The notes below the pieces were generated by a model that searched no databases, was not told where the DNA came from, and saw only the letters and a list, made by a program, of their open reading frames with translations. Below are positions 1 through 10,617 of a DNA stretch of 64,000 nucleotides, piece by piece (within the stretch, counting starts at the first letter, position 1; the number at the start of each line of letters is the position of its first letter). Made by a program: the position numbers and the translations under genes. This DNA is from Chaenocephalus aceratus (taxonomy: Eukaryota > Chordata > Actinopteri > Perciformes > Channichthyidae): the NCBI GenBank assembly GCA_023974075.1, contig JAMFTG010000046.1, forward strand, positions 213,501 through 277,500, in the 5' to 3' direction.

Positions 1-839
1 CTATGATTCGCACGTGCACGGTTCTGGCATGACCACAGAAAGATAGATATTGACACAAGATGTGTGCAACTGTATTTCGTTTCCTATCCATTTGAACATG
101 ATTTAAGTGGGGGGGGGGACCTCACCTCCTCTAGGGGGGTCCGGGGGCATGCACCCCGGGAAGACTTTTTTTTTTTTTTTTTTTTTTAATATTGAAGTTA
201 AAAGTATCAATCTGGTGCACTTTGAGAGCAACATTAGGAGATCTATGGATACATCTCTCAACATCCATATGAAACAGAACTGTAAGCAGATTTTCTTTTT
301 CTTTATGGATATTTTACAAATCACTCCCCTTTCAAACTGTATTCTTGTTTATTAATAACAACTTTTTTGTACTATCAGTATTTTATACCTGTTTTTCATG
401 TATTCTCTTTTTTTTGTATAACTATAATGATCATATAAAGGTGTGCCTTTACCTCACTGAGCTGAGGTTATCAGAGCCGCTCAGTCTTTCAGGAGAGAGC
501 TCTCTAAAGCTCCCCCCCCCAATGTAAATTCCAATGTTAATAAAAGCACACAGAAGCTGTGTACGTTTTTTGGGAGTCTGATTTATTTTAAATGAATACA
601 AATACAAAATTAAACCTATAATTGCACACTAAAACCATTATTTCAAAAAAGAACAATTTCACATAAACCTCTGGTTTTTACTGGGACTGGGGCAGTTCAA
701 CTTGATTTGGGGGGGGGGGGGTGTGCCATAGTTTATGGGTGCTGTAAGCAATATATGCGTAGTTCTGTTAGTATAAGTTAATAAGATGTACTTTGTTGAT
801 CCAAAATCGGGATTTAAAAAAAAAAAATGTCTAACTTTT
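1..839. other. Non-coding stretch, no gene recognised
   Basis: No exon with credible splice sites or protein similarity is visible. The stretch holds a G-run next to a long T-run (about 109-187), another G-run near 709-721 and generally AT-rich sequence. On the minus strand an AATAAA (plus-strand TTTATT at 592-597) could serve as the poly(A) signal of the astacin gene whose stop codon is at 1026-1028, but this is only positional inference. Confidence 0.5.
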
Positions 840-925
840 TGTTTTGCTTTTGCTTTTTGGCGCCCCCTATGGGTTGATGCGCCCTTAGAATTCGCCTATA
901 CTGCCTATGCCGAGGGCCGGCCCTG
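840..925 (-). mobile_element. Terminal fragment of a hAT-like DNA transposon
   Basis: Read on the minus strand from 925, the sequence begins CAGGGCCGGCCC and runs into a GGCGCC-rich stretch, the style of terminal inverted repeat seen in a common fish hAT MITE type. A similar terminus lies at 44907. The partner terminus and a target-site duplication were not found, so this is a partial copy. Confidence 0.4.
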
Positions 926-1025
926 CCTGTTGGAACAGAAGAAACATGTTAAAGGCGACAAACACACTTTCCTTTGACCTGAAAGCAGATGAATGAAGGG
1001 AACCCAGCGTGTGTTTTCTTACCTT

Positions 1026-1152
1026 TCAACATTTGTACAGCGTGTTCAGTCTGCTGATGTCGTTCCTGCTCATCTGATTGGCCGTGTCGAACTCTACGTT
1101 GGCGTTTGGGATCGGCACCATGGTGGGCTTATTGTTCCCGCTGAAGGCATAC
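1026..1152 (-). CDS. Astacin exon D, C-terminal
   Basis: This exon follows a CCAG acceptor. It reads YAFSGNNKPTMVPIPNANVE and ends LNTLYKC with a TGA at 1026-1028. The closing cysteine is the one usually disulphide-bonded in the astacin domain. Confidence 0.75.
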
Positions 1153-1555
1153 CTGGAAACATTTAGCGCACAGAGGCTTCATTATTATTAGATTGTATAT
1201 ATATTAAACATTTAGAAACCATTGAGACTCAAATGCTCCTCAAAATCTCACTTTTTCTCATCATTTATTTTTCACAATTTGATTTTTCTAAGATTTTTTT
1301 TTTTCTCAGAATTCAAATTTACCCGAAAATATTTAAATTCTTAATGTTACTCACCTGTCAATTAAAAACGGACCTTTTTAAAACATATTTTGCTGTTTTT
1401 GGGTCCATAAAAGTACATATGCACTTTTATTTTTCGGGCCGTCCTTACTGCAATTTGAGCCTCAGTTCTGTCAACAATTCATTGTTTTGGGTGAACTGTT
1501 CCTTTGAATGATATCCAATATATGCGTATATAAATGAAGATGAATGCTTGGTAAC

Positions 1556-1637
1556 CTGTGGTACTACATGACGGAGTTGTAGTCGTATGGTGTGTTCAGG
1601 TTCAGCGTGTTTATCTTGTCGAAGGCGTACGCCCAAC
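1556..1637 (-). CDS. Astacin exon C with in-frame TAG
   Basis: The acceptor is CTCAG and the donor GTTACC. In the phase set by exon B it reads WAYAFDKINTLN and then YDYNSVM, followed by TAG at 1564-1566 and YHR, which continues into exon D as YAFSG. The downstream frame is kept, so this looks like a single-base CAG-to-TAG change rather than a frame error. Confidence 0.75.
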
Positions 1638-1808
1638 CTGAGAGGACGAGAATCACATCGAGGTTCAGAAAACAGACAATTCAAGGAAATCACCAGAAGA
1701 AGACAGAATATTTTTTTTAATCGATTTTGTTTTGTTGTTTTTCCCATTAATGACCGCCTCGCTGCACATTATCCCCCTATTATTACTGAACGTTTAGAGG
1801 TGACGGAC

Positions 1809-1987
1809 CGGACTGGATGTTCTCCCACAGGATGCGGATGTGCTGGTCTCTGTCGGAGCGGCACTGCTCGTGGTTGAACCTGAGCACGTGCAGCAGCTCG
1901 TGTTGAACCGTGCTGTGATACAGGCAGCCCTGCTGGTCCAGAGACACCGTCTGGGAGTAGCCCCGACGCCCCACGTACGAGTAGCAG
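1809..1987 (-). CDS. Astacin exon B with zinc-binding motif
   Basis: The acceptor is TTGCAG and the donor GTCCGT. The exon carries CYSYVGRRG, the zinc motif HELLHVLRFNHE with three histidines and the glutamate intact, and HIRILWENI. The motif glycine is replaced by arginine (AGG at 1879-1881). The splice acceptor lies only 18 bp from the end of a MITE (2006-2657). Confidence 0.8.
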
Positions 1988-2005
1988 CTGCAAGAAACAC
2001 AACAT

Positions 2006-2657
2006 TTACAGGTCTCCTATCATGCAAAATTCACATTTTCATGTATTTTAAACATAAATATGTGTCCCCGGTGTCAGAAAACAAAACCCTCTCTCTTTTC
2101 CTCCGTACCTAAATCTCTAAAAACGGGGAACAACGGAGCGGATTCAGATTTGCGTCTGATATGACGTAATATCAGAAATATGGACCCACGGCACTATCAG
2201 AAAGTTGCTATCAGAAAAAATGCCAGACATGTTTTGGACGTAACATGGTCTTTGTTTACATTAGCATCGCTAACACTCAGAGCTAACCTGTACTGGAGAG
2301 AGCATGTGTAAAACAGCAGGAAATATAAAAAGGAACTCACCTTGTGGTCAACCTGAGAGAGAGAAAGAGTTTGAGCTCCAGACTGTTTCAGAAATAATCC
2401 TTGATGTGGTTTGGTACATATGACGTTTACTCGCGGCAGCATTTAGCTGACAATCTCTCTGTTTTTTTATTTTTCAAGCTAAGGACCCAAAATCTGCGTT
2501 TCTCTAACAGGGCTGGAATAGAGGATATGAGGGATGTCTAAAATGCATGAACCGTTTGGTATTTTGAGCAAAACACATAGACATGTTTTTTATATATTTG
2601 TATACATCTGAGACCTATAATATATATCTAAAAATAGTATGATAGGAGACCTTTTAA
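2006..2657. mobile_element. MITE with TTAA-type ends, in an astacin intron
   Basis: The left end AGGTCTCCTATCAT (from 2010) is mirrored at the right by ATGATAGGAGACCT, which stops just before TTTTAA (TTAA at 2654-2657). The left flank is a degenerate TTAC at 2006-2009. The termini resemble those of the TTAA MITEs that carry the 37-bp arrays elsewhere in the window, but no array is present here. The autonomous partner cannot be identified; piggyBac and Kolobok both use TTAA targets. Confidence 0.6.
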
Positions 2658-2692
2658 GAATCTGAATCAGGTCTTTTGCCAAGTAGGTTTAC

Positions 2693-2810
2693 CCGCCGTC
2701 CGACTGGATGTTCAGGAAGTCTCTCTGGCTCGTGCGTCTGACGAAGCCAATGCAGGAAACATCGTGGAAGGAAGTCAGGCCGCGCTCGATGATGGAGCGC
2801 TCACAAGAAG
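2693..2810 (-). CDS. Astacin exon A
   Basis: The exon follows a CTCCTCAG acceptor and ends GGCGG before GTAAAC. It begins with the last two bases of a codon and ends two bases into a glycine codon completed by the next exon. It encodes ERSIIERGL, then SFHDVSCIGFVRRT and LNIQSDGG, the region before the active site. Confidence 0.75.
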
Positions 2811-2884
2811 CTGAGGAGAAAGAAACAAAGCAGCTGTGGGTCAATGGAGGTCAAAGGTCACATTCAGGTTCCTAGACTTTTCCT

Positions 2885-3330
2885 CAGAGGTGGGAGAAGT
2901 ACTCAGATCTGTACTTGAGTAAAAGTAGAAGTACCAGAGTGTAGGAATACTCAATACAATTCCTGCATTCAAAATGTGACTCAAGTAAAAGTGGAAAAGT
3001 ATTATCATCAACATATAGTTAAAGTAGCAAAAGTAAAAGTACTCATTATGCAGATTGGTCCATTTCAGATTAATATATATGATATGTTTTATAATTATTG
3101 ATCATTAAAGTGTTCTCAAAGCTGGTGAAGGTGCAGCTAGTCTGAATGACTTTGTAGACTGCAGGGTAGCTTGTGGATTTACTCCAGGTGGAACTAAAGT
3201 CTGATTTAACACTTGGTTATATCTCACATCATTCATCCAGATCTGTAACTAAAGATATTAAATACATGTTAAAAGTACAAAGCAGCAACAAACGGCACTT
3301 AATAACAGACTGTTAAACGTGATTTAAACC
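2885..3330. repeat. Dispersed repeat rich in AGTACTTGAGTAAAAGTA
   Basis: It begins CAGAGGTGGGAGAAGTACTC and is filled with short motifs of the form GTACTTGAGTAAAAGT. The same sequence recurs at 32101-32735 and, as the reverse complement, at 60751-61952, where an 8-bp target-site duplication identifies it as hAT-like. The right boundary of this copy is not defined. Confidence 0.55.
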
Positions 3331-3959
3331 TGAGAGCAGGATTAGCTGAAAAGAGTCCAAGGAAGCTCATTTAACAAACCAATGATACGGTGATACAAAT
3401 GGAATGAGCAAGAGTGGTGCGGCTCTCCCGGTCGCGTGGGGTGCCGCTGCCTCCTCCCAGCTGTTGTTTATCGCGTGGCCGGGGTAGAGAGAGCGCGTTT
3501 TTTTCCTGTCCATCATATGTTATAGTCTATAGTCCTCTCCGATTGGCCGGTCTCGACGGGGGGCGGGTCTTCCTCCCGGGTTCGTTCCTCTGTTATTAAT
3601 ATCGCATCTAATAACAGGATTTAGACGTTGTGTGTTTATTGTATAACTCCACAAGCCTTTCCTCCTCATATTTCTTACAAGACCCATTTTCAAGCCGTCT
3701 GTTCAGGGAGGAGGAAGTGCTTCACCAGCTGCTCTTAAACAGGGACCATAACACAGCGTTGTGAAATATAGCTATGAATCTCCGGATGTGGAAAGAGATG
3801 TCCTTTATGTATTGAGAACATACTCCTACTTATGCTCAATACACTATTTGAAAAGCCTCTTGGATCAGCTGTAAAATGCATCGTCACAAAGTTAGATAAC
3901 AAGCCTCAACAGTTCTTCCTCCACTCCCTCTTGCAAACTGCCACTGGGAGGTGGGACCA

Positions 3960-4119
3960 CACTGTAAGAGAAGAGTTTCCATTTCGCAGAAATCAAAACT
4001 GAAGTTTGTCTGAGCGACAGCAGAGCAGCAGCCGAGACAAGTTTCTGTTTCTCTGAAGAAACACTCAACTGAATCCAGCAGCTTCTTCTCAGCAACACAG
4101 CAGGACTCTGCAAACACTG
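3960..4119 (+). other. Probable 5' untranslated exon of the TRIM gene
   Basis: The sequence from about 3960 to 4119 ends in a good donor (CACTG before GTGAGTTC) and contains no useful start codon. The acceptor GTCCCCAG at 4931-4938 immediately precedes the TRIM start codon at 4945. A leader exon separated from an otherwise intronless coding exon is common in fish TRIM genes. The 5' boundary is a guess. Confidence 0.5.
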
Positions 4120-4944
4120 GTGAGTTCACTACAGACACATCACTGACTAAACATTTAGTCAAAGTTGGATTAAAATCTGAATCTGACTGTATTACATCCA
4201 TTTTACCATATAAAGAATATTACACAATATAAATGTGTCAGTTAAGATAAAAACCTCAACATTTACATTAGCAACAGCCACAAAACAACTGCAATGTAAA
4301 CTCTGGTTAAGTTAGGTTAGAGAGCATACAGCCAAAGCTAGCATTAGCTCTTATTTTCATATTTCCTGTATTTGAAAACATATATAATTGACTCTATTAA
4401 ACAAAGTAGAATCTAAATAGTAGATTTGTTCTGGACCGTCCAAAGCAAGGGATCTGGTGTTATGTTACAAGTGTTGCTTATAAAAAGGCATGACAATTAC
4501 ATATTTCATTTTATATAATTTGTACACACTGTGGTTAGTAGCCTTGAGCTTTGAACCTGTTTCTGTAGTAACTGCTGTCTGCCTTTTGAAGCTGATAACG
4601 TTTACTGTTTTTTAACACCTAGTATTAACTTCAGTGATGCTCAGCAGGAGGTTTCACTCCTCTGTTCAACAATGGCAAAATCTCCCAACAGCATTAGAGC
4701 TTACACATTGTGTTTCTTAGAGTTTAAACTGAATGTTGCTATGACTTTCCAGATTTCATTTGAACTTGAATTGTAATTTGTACAGACAAGAAACCTAAAT
4801 GTGTTTGTTTGTCATTGGTCTACGTATGTTATTTCTAACATAAAAAGTTGGGGTAGTTTACATTTTCTGGTTCATAGTTGGACTCAAAGAGAAAATATGT
4901 AATTACAGTTGTGTTTTTTTCACACGTTTTGTCCCCAGAGAGAC

Positions 4945-6516
4945 ATGTCTGCTGCCAGCTGTCTGCTGACTGAAGATCAGTTTCTGTGCTCCATCTGTCT
5001 GGATGTGTTCACTGATCCAGTCAGCACACCATGTGGACACAACTTCTGTAAAGCCTGCATCTCTGGACACTGGGATAGAAATGTCCCGGGTCAGTGTCCC
5101 AACTGTAAAAAGGTGTTCAACATAAAGCCTGAGCTGCAGGTCAACACGTTCATCTCTGAGATGGCTGCTCAGTTCAGACAGTCAGCTCAACAGAAAGCCA
5201 GCAGCAGCAGCTCAGAGCGACAAGTTGTCAAACCAGGAGAAGTTCCCTGTGACGCGTGCACTGGAACCAGACTGAAGGCCCTGAAGTCCTGCCTGGTGTG
5301 TCTGGTGTGTCTGGTGTGTCTGGTGTGTCTGGCCTCCTACTGTGAGACTCATCTGGTGCCTCATCTGAAAAATGCAGGCTTCAAAAGACATCAGCTGATT
5401 GACCCTGAGGAGAACCTGGAAGACAGGATGTGTATGAAGCACAGTAAACTGACGGAGCTGTTCTGTGAGCTGGGGAAGACAAAGGCTGAAATTCAACAGA
5501 TGATCCAGAAGAGACGACTGAAGATTCAGGAGATGAGTCGCTCAGTGGAGCTCAGTAAGGAAGGAGCAGACAGAGAGATAGCAGATGGTGTTCAGGTCTT
5601 CACCGCTCTGAAGGAGTCTGTTGAGAGAAGCCAGGCCGAGCTCATGGACACCATCAAAGAGAAGCAGAGAGAGACAGAGGAACAGGCTGAAGGCTTCATC
5701 AAAGAGCTGGAACAGGAAGTCTCTGAGCTGAAGAAGAGAAGCTCTGAGGTGGAGCAGCTCTCACGCTCTGAAGACCAGCTCCACCTCCTCCAAAGCTTCA
5801 CGTCCCTGAACGCTGCTCCACCCACCAAGAACTGGACAGAAGTCAGGGTCCGTCCACCTTCATATGAGGGGACTGTGAGGAGAGCTGTGACTCAGCTGGA
5901 GGAGACGCTCAGGAAACAGATGAAGAAGCTGCTCGAGCTGGAGCTGAAGAGGGTCCAGCAGTCTGAGGTGGAGGTGACTCTTGATCCTGATACAGCACAT
6001 CCCAAACTCATCCTGTCTGATGATGGAAAACAAGTTAAACATGGTGATGTGAGGAAGAATCTCCCAAACAATCCAGAGAGATTTGATTCTTGTGTCAGTG
6101 TCTTAGCAAAGCAGAGTTTCTCTTCAGGAAGATTCTACTATGAGGTTCAGGTTAAAGGGAAGACTGAGTGGGATTTAGGAGTGGCCAGAGAGTCGATCAA
6201 CAGGAAGGGAATCATCACACTGACTCCTCAGGAAGGTTACTGGGTGATAATGTTGAGGAATGGAAATGAGTACATAGCTGGTGCTGATCCTCCAGTCAGT
6301 CTCTCTCTGAAGTCTCAGCCTGAGAAGGTGGGGGTGTTTGTGGATTATGAGGAGGGTCTGGTCTCCTTTTATGATGTTGATGCTGCAGCTCTGATCTACT
6401 CCTTCACTGGCTGCTGCTTCAAAGAGAAACTCTACCCATACTTTAGTCCCAGTCTTAACTATGGTGGTAAAAACTCTGCTCCTCTGATCATCTCTCCTGT
6501 CAATCACACCGAGTAG
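4945..6516 (+). CDS. TRIM-family E3 ubiquitin ligase, bloodthirsty-like, with PRY-SPRY domain
   Basis: This is a 523-residue protein in one exon. The ATG at 4945 follows a splice acceptor and starts MSAASCLLTEDQF, the usual N-terminus of the fish bloodthirsty-related TRIM group. A complete C3HC4 RING is present (C15, C18, C30, H32, C35, C38, C51, C54), so E2 binding and ligase activity are plausible. A B-box-1-like region follows (about 108-150) and carries a local LVC repeat. B-box 2 is badly shortened: MCMKH and LFCEL are followed directly by GKTKAEIQQ, so the later zinc ligands are missing. A coiled coil spans roughly 185-330. The PRY-SPRY domain (about 340-520) shows LDPDTA, WDLGVA and LYPYFSP motifs. 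The group is associated with innate antiviral or immune signalling. The substrate is unknown. The gene lies opposite to, and probably inside an intron of, the astacin locus. Confidence 0.9.
   Translation: MSAASCLLTEDQFLCSICLDVFTDPVSTPCGHNFCKACISGHWDRNVPGQCPNCKKVFNIKPELQVNTFISEMAAQFRQSAQQKASSSSSERQVVKPGEVPCDACTGTRLKALKSCLVCLVCLVCLVCLASYCETHLVPHLKNAGFKRHQLIDPEENLEDRMCMKHSKLTELFCELGKTKAEIQQMIQKRRLKIQEMSRSVELSKEGADREIADGVQVFTALKESVERSQAELMDTIKEKQRETEEQAEGFIKELEQEVSELKKRSSEVEQLSRSEDQLHLLQSFTSLNAAPPTKNWTEVRVRPPSYEGTVRRAVTQLEETLRKQMKKLLELELKRVQQSEVEVTLDPDTAHPKLILSDDGKQVKHGDVRKNLPNNPERFDSCVSVLAKQSFSSGRFYYEVQVKGKTEWDLGVARESINRKGIITLTPQEGYWVIMLRNGNEYIAGADPPVSLSLKSQPEKVGVFVDYEEGLVSFYDVDAAALIYSFTGCCFKEKLYPYFSPSLNYGGKNSAPLIISPVNHTE
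5293..5328 (+). repeat. In-frame 9-bp tandem repeat in the TRIM B-box region
   Basis: Four perfect copies of CTGGTGTGT encode repeated Leu-Val-Cys. Related proteins are expected to have a single CLVC here, so about three units look like a recent slippage expansion. The repeat adds cysteines in a zinc-binding region but keeps the frame. Confidence 0.9.
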
Positions 6517-6760
6517 AACAACCATTTGATTTGCTTCAGAAAGATTCACTCTCACTAAATGTAATAAATGTATTCAACTGGGGAAGTGCATTGTACACAC
6601 TGTTAATGTTTCAGAATCTGATCACTTATGGTTCACCTTGATGAGACGCATAAACACACATCAATTACTGATGAGTATGTTCTAATGTACTCTAGTTTAT
6701 TCTACGGATTGCACTTCCTGCCGTCATGACTTGAAGTGATCAGAAAACTATTTACTCAGA

Positions 6761-6766
6761 AATAAA
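6761..6766 (+). terminator. Poly(A) signal of the TRIM gene
   Basis: AATAAA lies 245 bp after the TRIM stop codon, in AT-rich sequence on the same strand. It is the first canonical AATAAA clearly placed for this gene. Confidence 0.55.
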
Positions 6767-6769
6767 CTT

Positions 6770-8637
6770 TTACCACTTCTTTATATGTCAGGGGGACAAG
6801 AAAATTATTTACTGTCTCAGAATTGTGTGTTCAAAAAGTGATTCATACTTGCAGACATTACTAGTGGAAGAAATGCAGTCCTTTATCATTAGTAAAATAC
6901 TGTATATATACATATCTTTTATAATTTTCAATTGAGGGGAAAATGATGGGTCTCTGGTGTGTTTTAAAGGGGAAGTTCAGGATTGATTATTGAATTACAG
7001 TATATTGGTACAAAATGTATTGACAGTTACTTAGAAAATCAACAATACCTGATCATTAAACATTAGGCTGCAGTGGTTTAACAAACGAGGGAAATTAAAA
7101 TGTCACATCTCAGCTGTCTGTTGTGTTAATTGTATTTCGTCCACCTCTCTGCACACTGCTTGTAAAGTTTGAACAAAGCCTCGATGGATAAAAAAAAAAG
7201 GAACAAAGAATGTTATTTTTTGTCTTTTTTTAAATGTACTAACTGAATACAGTTTTCACTAGTTCTCAACTTAGGGAAAGTAGCTTTAAAAAATGTACTT
7301 AACTATTTCCATTTCTACTTAACTACATTTGTCTGATAGATTTGGTTCTTTTGAAGCTTTATGAACTATTTAAAACCCTCTTGGATCAGCTGATCATAGA
7401 TATTAAGATTGCTGTATATGTTTGTTAGAAATAAGGCCATCAACAGGTTAGCTTAGCTTAGCATAAAGACTGGAAACAGGGGAAGACAAAGCCAGCCTGT
7501 CCAAAGGTAACAAAATCCACCTATCCGCAGCTCTGAATCCAGTTTGTTTAATCCATACCAAATCAGAGGAGTAAAAACATCAATAAGACGTTTAACAGGG
7601 GATTATGGGTCGGGCTATTTCTTGGCTGGGACCAAAACAAATTGTTTTTACATTTCAGTTTTTGTACAGTGGTATATTAAGTACACTTAAATGTGTATTT
7701 TGTCATTTTTTGGAAAAAGCCAGGCTAATTATTTTCCCCTTTCCTAGTATACATGCTAAACTAAGCTAATCTAAGTGTCTGATGGCTGCAGCCTGTGTCA
7801 GTGAGAGCGGGCTGACTGGTTGGACTGCTTCTAATGATTATTATCTCATTCTTCACCTTGAACACACTCCAGCACTGCCTGTACAGGTGAGACTAACTGA
7901 CTGCAAACGTCCCGTCTGACTGGGAGATAAATAAAGGTTTTTTTAAACATCAAAATTGCATGAAATATGCTTGTAAAGTCTATTTTATTAATGTCCTGTT
8001 TATAAGATGGAGCTTATCATTTGAAATGTCATTATTTTTAAAGAGGTGGATGGTGAATAATATTACAATTAAAACGGTTCACTTACATCATGACTTTGTT
8101 TTTATTACAGTACACGTTTTCTGAAACAGATGTTATAATCCTTAACGCAATCATCAATAATCACTCAGTACATCTAGCTATTGATGATATATGAACAAAC
8201 CACTATTTTGATACAAAAATGAAAAAGGCCTTGTATCGTGAATTTACATTTTGCAGTACACAGGTAATTAAGTTAAAACAAATAGTAACTAATTCATATG
8301 ACCACTTTTTGTTTAAACCAAAACTGACATGGATAAGTATGGAGGCCGACAGGTGCCAACACACTTATAAACACGCTGCAGTTTCAAAAGGATGCAAATA
8401 TAAAAACACAAACCTGCCAAAACACATGCAAATGAAGAATCATCTTTACCATCTTGACAACACATGCAACGTTTACTAAAAGTAATGTCTTTCATTTTTG
8501 TAAAGCACTTTGAATTGCCTTGTGTTGAAAGGTGCTATATGAATAAACTTGCCTTGCCTTGAAATATGGATAACTGGCTAGATGACATTCATATTCATAA
8601 CATAACAATCTTTAAAGATGGTCACTGTGTAGTCACT
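6770..8637. other. Region between TRIM and L2 LINE; dispersed repeats, no gene
   Basis: No exon is recognised. From about 7440 to 7775 there is a fish dispersed repeat rich in TTAGCTTAGC and AAGACTGGAAAC. At 8495-8566 there is a LINE-tail-like segment (AAAGCACTTTGAATTGCC, then AATAAACTTGCC repeats); a similar tail lies at 43478-43552. The remainder is AT-rich intron-like sequence. Confidence 0.5.
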
Positions 8638-9841
8638 GTCCGAGTCCGACCCTTGTCAATTAACTACAGGGGTCCCTCAGGGCTCTGTTCTTGGTCCCCT
8701 CCTCTTCTCCCTGTACACAAACTCGCTCGGATCTGTCATTAGCCCGCATGGTTTTTCATACCACTGCTACGCTGACGACACCCAACTAATTTTGTCCTTC
8801 CCCCGCTCAGAGACCCAGGTCGTCGCACGCATCTCTGCTTGTCTAGCTGACATCTCTCAGTGGATGTCCGCTCATCATCTCAAGCTCAACCTTGACAAAA
8901 CTGAAGTGCTTTTCCTTCCGGGAAAAGATTGTCCCTCTCTTGACCTGACTATCAACATCGGCGCCTCTGCTGTCTCCCCGACCCAGACTGCAAGGAATCT
9001 GGGTGTGATCCTGGATAACAACCTGTCCTTCACTGCAAACATCGCTGCTACAACCCGCTGCTGCAGATACACACTCTACAGCATGAGGAGGATACGTCCC
9101 CAGCTGACCCAGAAAGCCACGCAGGTTCTGGTCCAGGCTCTCGTCACCTCACGCCTAGACTACTGCAGCTCCCTCCTGGCTGGTCTACCTGCATGTGCCA
9201 TCCGACCTCTGCAGCTCATCCAGAATGCAGCGGCTCGTCTGGTCTTCAACCTTCCTAAATTCTCCCACACCACGCCGCTCCTCCGCTCCCTTCACTGGCT
9301 TCCGGTAACTGCTAGAATCCACTTCAAGACACTGGTACTTGCGTACCATGCTGCGAATGGATCTGGCCCTTCCTACATCCAGGACATGGTTAAACCGTAC
9401 ACCCCAGCACGTGCACTTCGCTCTGCATCAGCCAAACGACTCGCTGCACCCTCGCTGCGAGGGGGACCCAAGTTCCCATCAGCAGAAACACGTGGATTTG
9501 CTATCCTGGCTCCAAGATGGTGGAATGAGCTCCCCATTGAAATCAGGACCGCAGAAAGCTTACACACCTTCCGGCGCAGACTGAAAACTCATCTCTTTCG
9601 ACTCCACTTCGAGCGATAGAATGACTAACAAAGAACTGCTAACAGAGCACTTATATACTAATAAAGGACTGGCTTATCTAAAGCCAGTTGAGTAGCACTT
9701 GAAACGATTGGCTCTTTGAAACCTGATGTTCTTATATGATTCTGTTTTCTTCAAGGTTGTGTCTTCCTGGTCGAATGTACTTATTGTAAGTCGCTTTGGA
9801 TAAAAGCGTCAGCTAAATGCAATGTAATGTAATGTAATGTA
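8638..9841 (+). mobile_element. L2-type LINE, 5'-truncated 3' end
   Basis: The fragment encodes the C-terminal part of an L2-clade reverse transcriptase: [15 protein letters not shown], then YADDTQ (the RT catalytic Asp-Asp) and [10 protein letters not shown], ending in the conserved [14 protein letters not shown] region near 9600. The 3' tail is typical of fish L2 (CGCTTTGGATAAAAGCGTC at about 9792) and ends in AATGT repeats. A second, longer copy at 46480-49296 is nearly identical over the shared part, which suggests both are fairly young. Confidence 0.85.
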
Positions 9842-10212
9842 GATGACACTGAGGATGATTGTGCAAGCTGTGTTTGAAATAGTATGTGACTCTAAATGTA
9901 TTATATCAGTTCTTTTTTATTGGCATTTCGGGATGGGGGCGTACATTTGAAACTTCTCATTAAAGTAAATGCTGTTGCAAAGGATCTTCCATTTACATTC
10001 TGAGGAAAGCACATTTAGTTTTAGTAGTGATGCGTAAATACCTGTGTCATTAAAGCAGTTCTGTAAAGGTGTGTTACTACCAGGTGTTTCCATGTTAACT
10101 TTGAGGGTGTGTCGCCCCCTAGTGGACATACGTATACACTACATGCAGTCAAGTTTTGTACTGAAGATAGATGCTGAGGTACTTTATTTGACTTACCTTG
10201 AATATGTTTTTG

Positions 10213-10430
10213 TAGGGCTGTCAAACGATTACAATTTTGAATCAGATTAATCACAGCTTAAAAATTAATTAATCATGATTAATCACCATTCGAACCATGT
10301 CCAAAATATGTCATTTCTTTATGTATATTGTTGTGGGAATGGAAAGATAAATGAAAGAAGGCGGATATATCCATTTAACATACGTATGTTTATTATAAAA
10401 AAATTCTGTGTGTCAAAATGAAAGACAGCC
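10213..10430. mobile_element. hAT-like MITE fragment (TAGGGCTGTCAAACGATT end)
   Basis: The left end TAGGGCTGTCAAACG is of the same style as four complete elements in this window (23346, 24500, 27393, 54921). It continues into alternating TTAATCATGATTAATC motifs. No matching right end with a copy of TGTTTTTG was found; AGACAGCCC near 10423 may be a remnant of it. Confidence 0.45.
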
Positions 10431-10617
10431 CACACACCTATCAATCATCAAACCGTGGGGTCTTAATTCATTACGTGTTGATTTCTATCAACGGGGGAGT
10501 ACTTCAGGAAAGTCGCTAGTACTTCAGGAAAGTCGACGGGGGGCGGCTAGTGGAGTACTTCGTGACCACAGAGTGTGAGCGTTGTGATCAGCTGTTTTAG
10601 CGCAGTTCTCCAGTGAA

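Larger units (their letters stand above)
1026..2810 (-). pseudogene. Astacin-family zinc metalloprotease, 3' exons, apparently inactivated
   Basis: Four minus-strand exons (2693-2810, 1809-1987, 1556-1637, 1026-1152) join in phase with AG/GT borders and encode most of an astacin catalytic domain. The family cleaves peptide bonds using a zinc ion; fish members include hatching enzymes and nephrosin-type proteins. Recognisable blocks in order are the SFHDVSCIGF strand, CYSYVGRRG, the zinc motif HELLHVLRFNHE followed by CRSDRDQH, YDYNSVM (Met-turn region) and the terminal LNTLYKC. Two lesions are visible. The usually invariant glycine of HExxHxxGxxH is arginine (codon at 1879-1881), and a TAG stop lies at 1564-1566 just after the Met-turn methionine, where CAG (Gln) would be expected. 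The exons for the propeptide and the catalytic N-terminus were not found. The family call is firm. The pseudogene call is inference; a sequencing error or polymorphism could explain either lesion. Confidence 0.8.

Noticed and set aside
1233..2442. Additional small genes on the plus strand over the astacin exons
   Set aside because: These frames are antisense shadows of exons or AT-rich intron sequence without splice or start support.
3414..3599. Small plus-strand gene
   Set aside because: Short frame starting with a non-specific codon; no family resemblance, no splice signals.
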